Source: JBBROS01 sp965199595
Lineage (GTDB): Bacteria; Pseudomonadota; Alphaproteobacteria; Acetobacterales; Acetobacteraceae
Length of the DNA: 64,000 nucleotides
NCBI GenBank assembly: GCA_965199595.1
Contig: OZ241182.1
Location: forward strand, 496,001 to 560,000
Reading direction: 5' to 3'
Made by a program: the position numbers and the translations under genes. The notes under the pieces were generated by a model. It saw nothing but the letters and a program-made list of their open reading frames with translations. It had not been told where the DNA came from and did not search any database. This document shows positions 63,795 to 64,000 of this stretch, piece after piece (positions within the stretch are counted from its first letter, which is position 1; each line of letters begins with the position of its first letter).

Positions 63795-64000
63795 CAGGCG
63801 TTGTGGATGACGATGGCGGTGATGTTATTTTTCGCGCCGCCGATCAGGCTGTCCTGGATCAACGCTTCCACCATGCCGCCGGGATCGGCGGCGGAGAGCG
63901 CCTGGACGATGTCCTCGGTGTCGAGGACCTTGATGATGCCGTCGCTGCAGAGGAGGAAGGTATCGCCGGGCTGGATGACACCGTGGGCGGTTTCGAGGAA
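63794..64000 (-). CDS. PP2C-type serine/threonine protein phosphatase, C-terminal end (5' part outside window)
   Basis: 68 residues are visible. The PP2C pattern PGDTFLLCSDGIIKVLDTED with the metal-binding aspartate, and GGAKNNITAIVIHN at the end, are diagnostic. Bacterial Stp1-like phosphatases remove phosphate from Ser/Thr kinase targets and often sit with kinase, FHA or type VI secretion genes beyond the window edge. Confidence 0.87.
   Translation of the reverse strand, partial: FLETAHGVIQPGDTFLLCSDGIIKVLDTEDIVQALSAADPGGMVEALIQDSLIGGAKNNITAIVIHNA

Overview
The window is very GC-rich DNA (about 70 % by eye, not computed), densely coded, with short gaps and many 4-base stop/start overlaps. 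SURF1, a CnoX-like thioredoxin, DUF6880, a DUF2248-type zinc peptidase, Rhodobacter-type polyol genes and an AapJ-like fragment point to an alphaproteobacterium. My best guess is Acetobacteraceae (Roseomonas-like); this is inference only. I saw no rRNA, tRNA, CRISPR array or complete insertion sequence.

0-12 kb: a CnoX-type thioredoxin enters from the left edge. It is followed by a D-hydantoinase, a zinc peptidase, a crotonase-fold protein, a capsule outer-membrane export lipoprotein, SURF1, a D-carbamoylase, a KpsE/KpsM/KpsT-type ABC polysaccharide exporter and a D-aminoacylase. Two mixed themes stand out: capsule export, and the three enzymes of D-amino-acid production or salvage from hydantoins and N-acyl/N-carbamoyl D-amino acids.

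12-24 kb: housekeeping and catabolic singletons. These are AsmA, a CPA1 Na+/H+ antiporter, DUF6880, a flavin monooxygenase paired with an FAD/NAD-binding protein, a Suv3-like helicase, an NTF2-fold protein and a malate/lactate dehydrogenase-family enzyme.

24-32.4 kb: a metal block on one strand. It holds a DUF2946 protein, two tandem paralogous Tat-type binding proteins, a FecCD permease, its ATPase, the copper chaperone PCuAC, CopC, a CopD-cytochrome c fusion with a His tail, and then a small ORF coupled to a TenA-like protein. The coupling of a siderophore-type importer to periplasmic copper handling suggests uptake of chelated copper.

32.4-37.6 kb: a rearranged region. It has an in-frame chimera between an AapJ-type binding protein and a LysR effector domain, a cystathionine beta-lyase, and a compact four-gene set (methyltransferase-like protein, DapA-like aldolase, two small membrane proteins) behind a roughly 460-bp, less GC-rich leader with a perfect inverted repeat.

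37.6-52.2 kb: two adjacent polyol operons on the minus strand. One is sorbitol/mannitol type (mannitol dehydrogenase, SmoEFGK transporter, xylulokinase, SmoS-like dehydrogenase). The other is ribitol type (AraC regulator, XylF/ribose-class transporter, RbtD, FGGY kinase). Polyols are oxidised to ketoses and then phosphorylated.

52.2-64 kb: LysR remnants, a GNAT acetyltransferase overlapping a glutamine amidotransferase, an Ada/2OG-oxygenase alkylation-response pair, a frameshifted ORF, a complete dppABCDF peptide transporter, and a decayed end with a truncated GntR/MocR regulator, an IS5-type transposase remnant, a doubtful frameshifted ORF and the C-terminus of a PP2C phosphatase.
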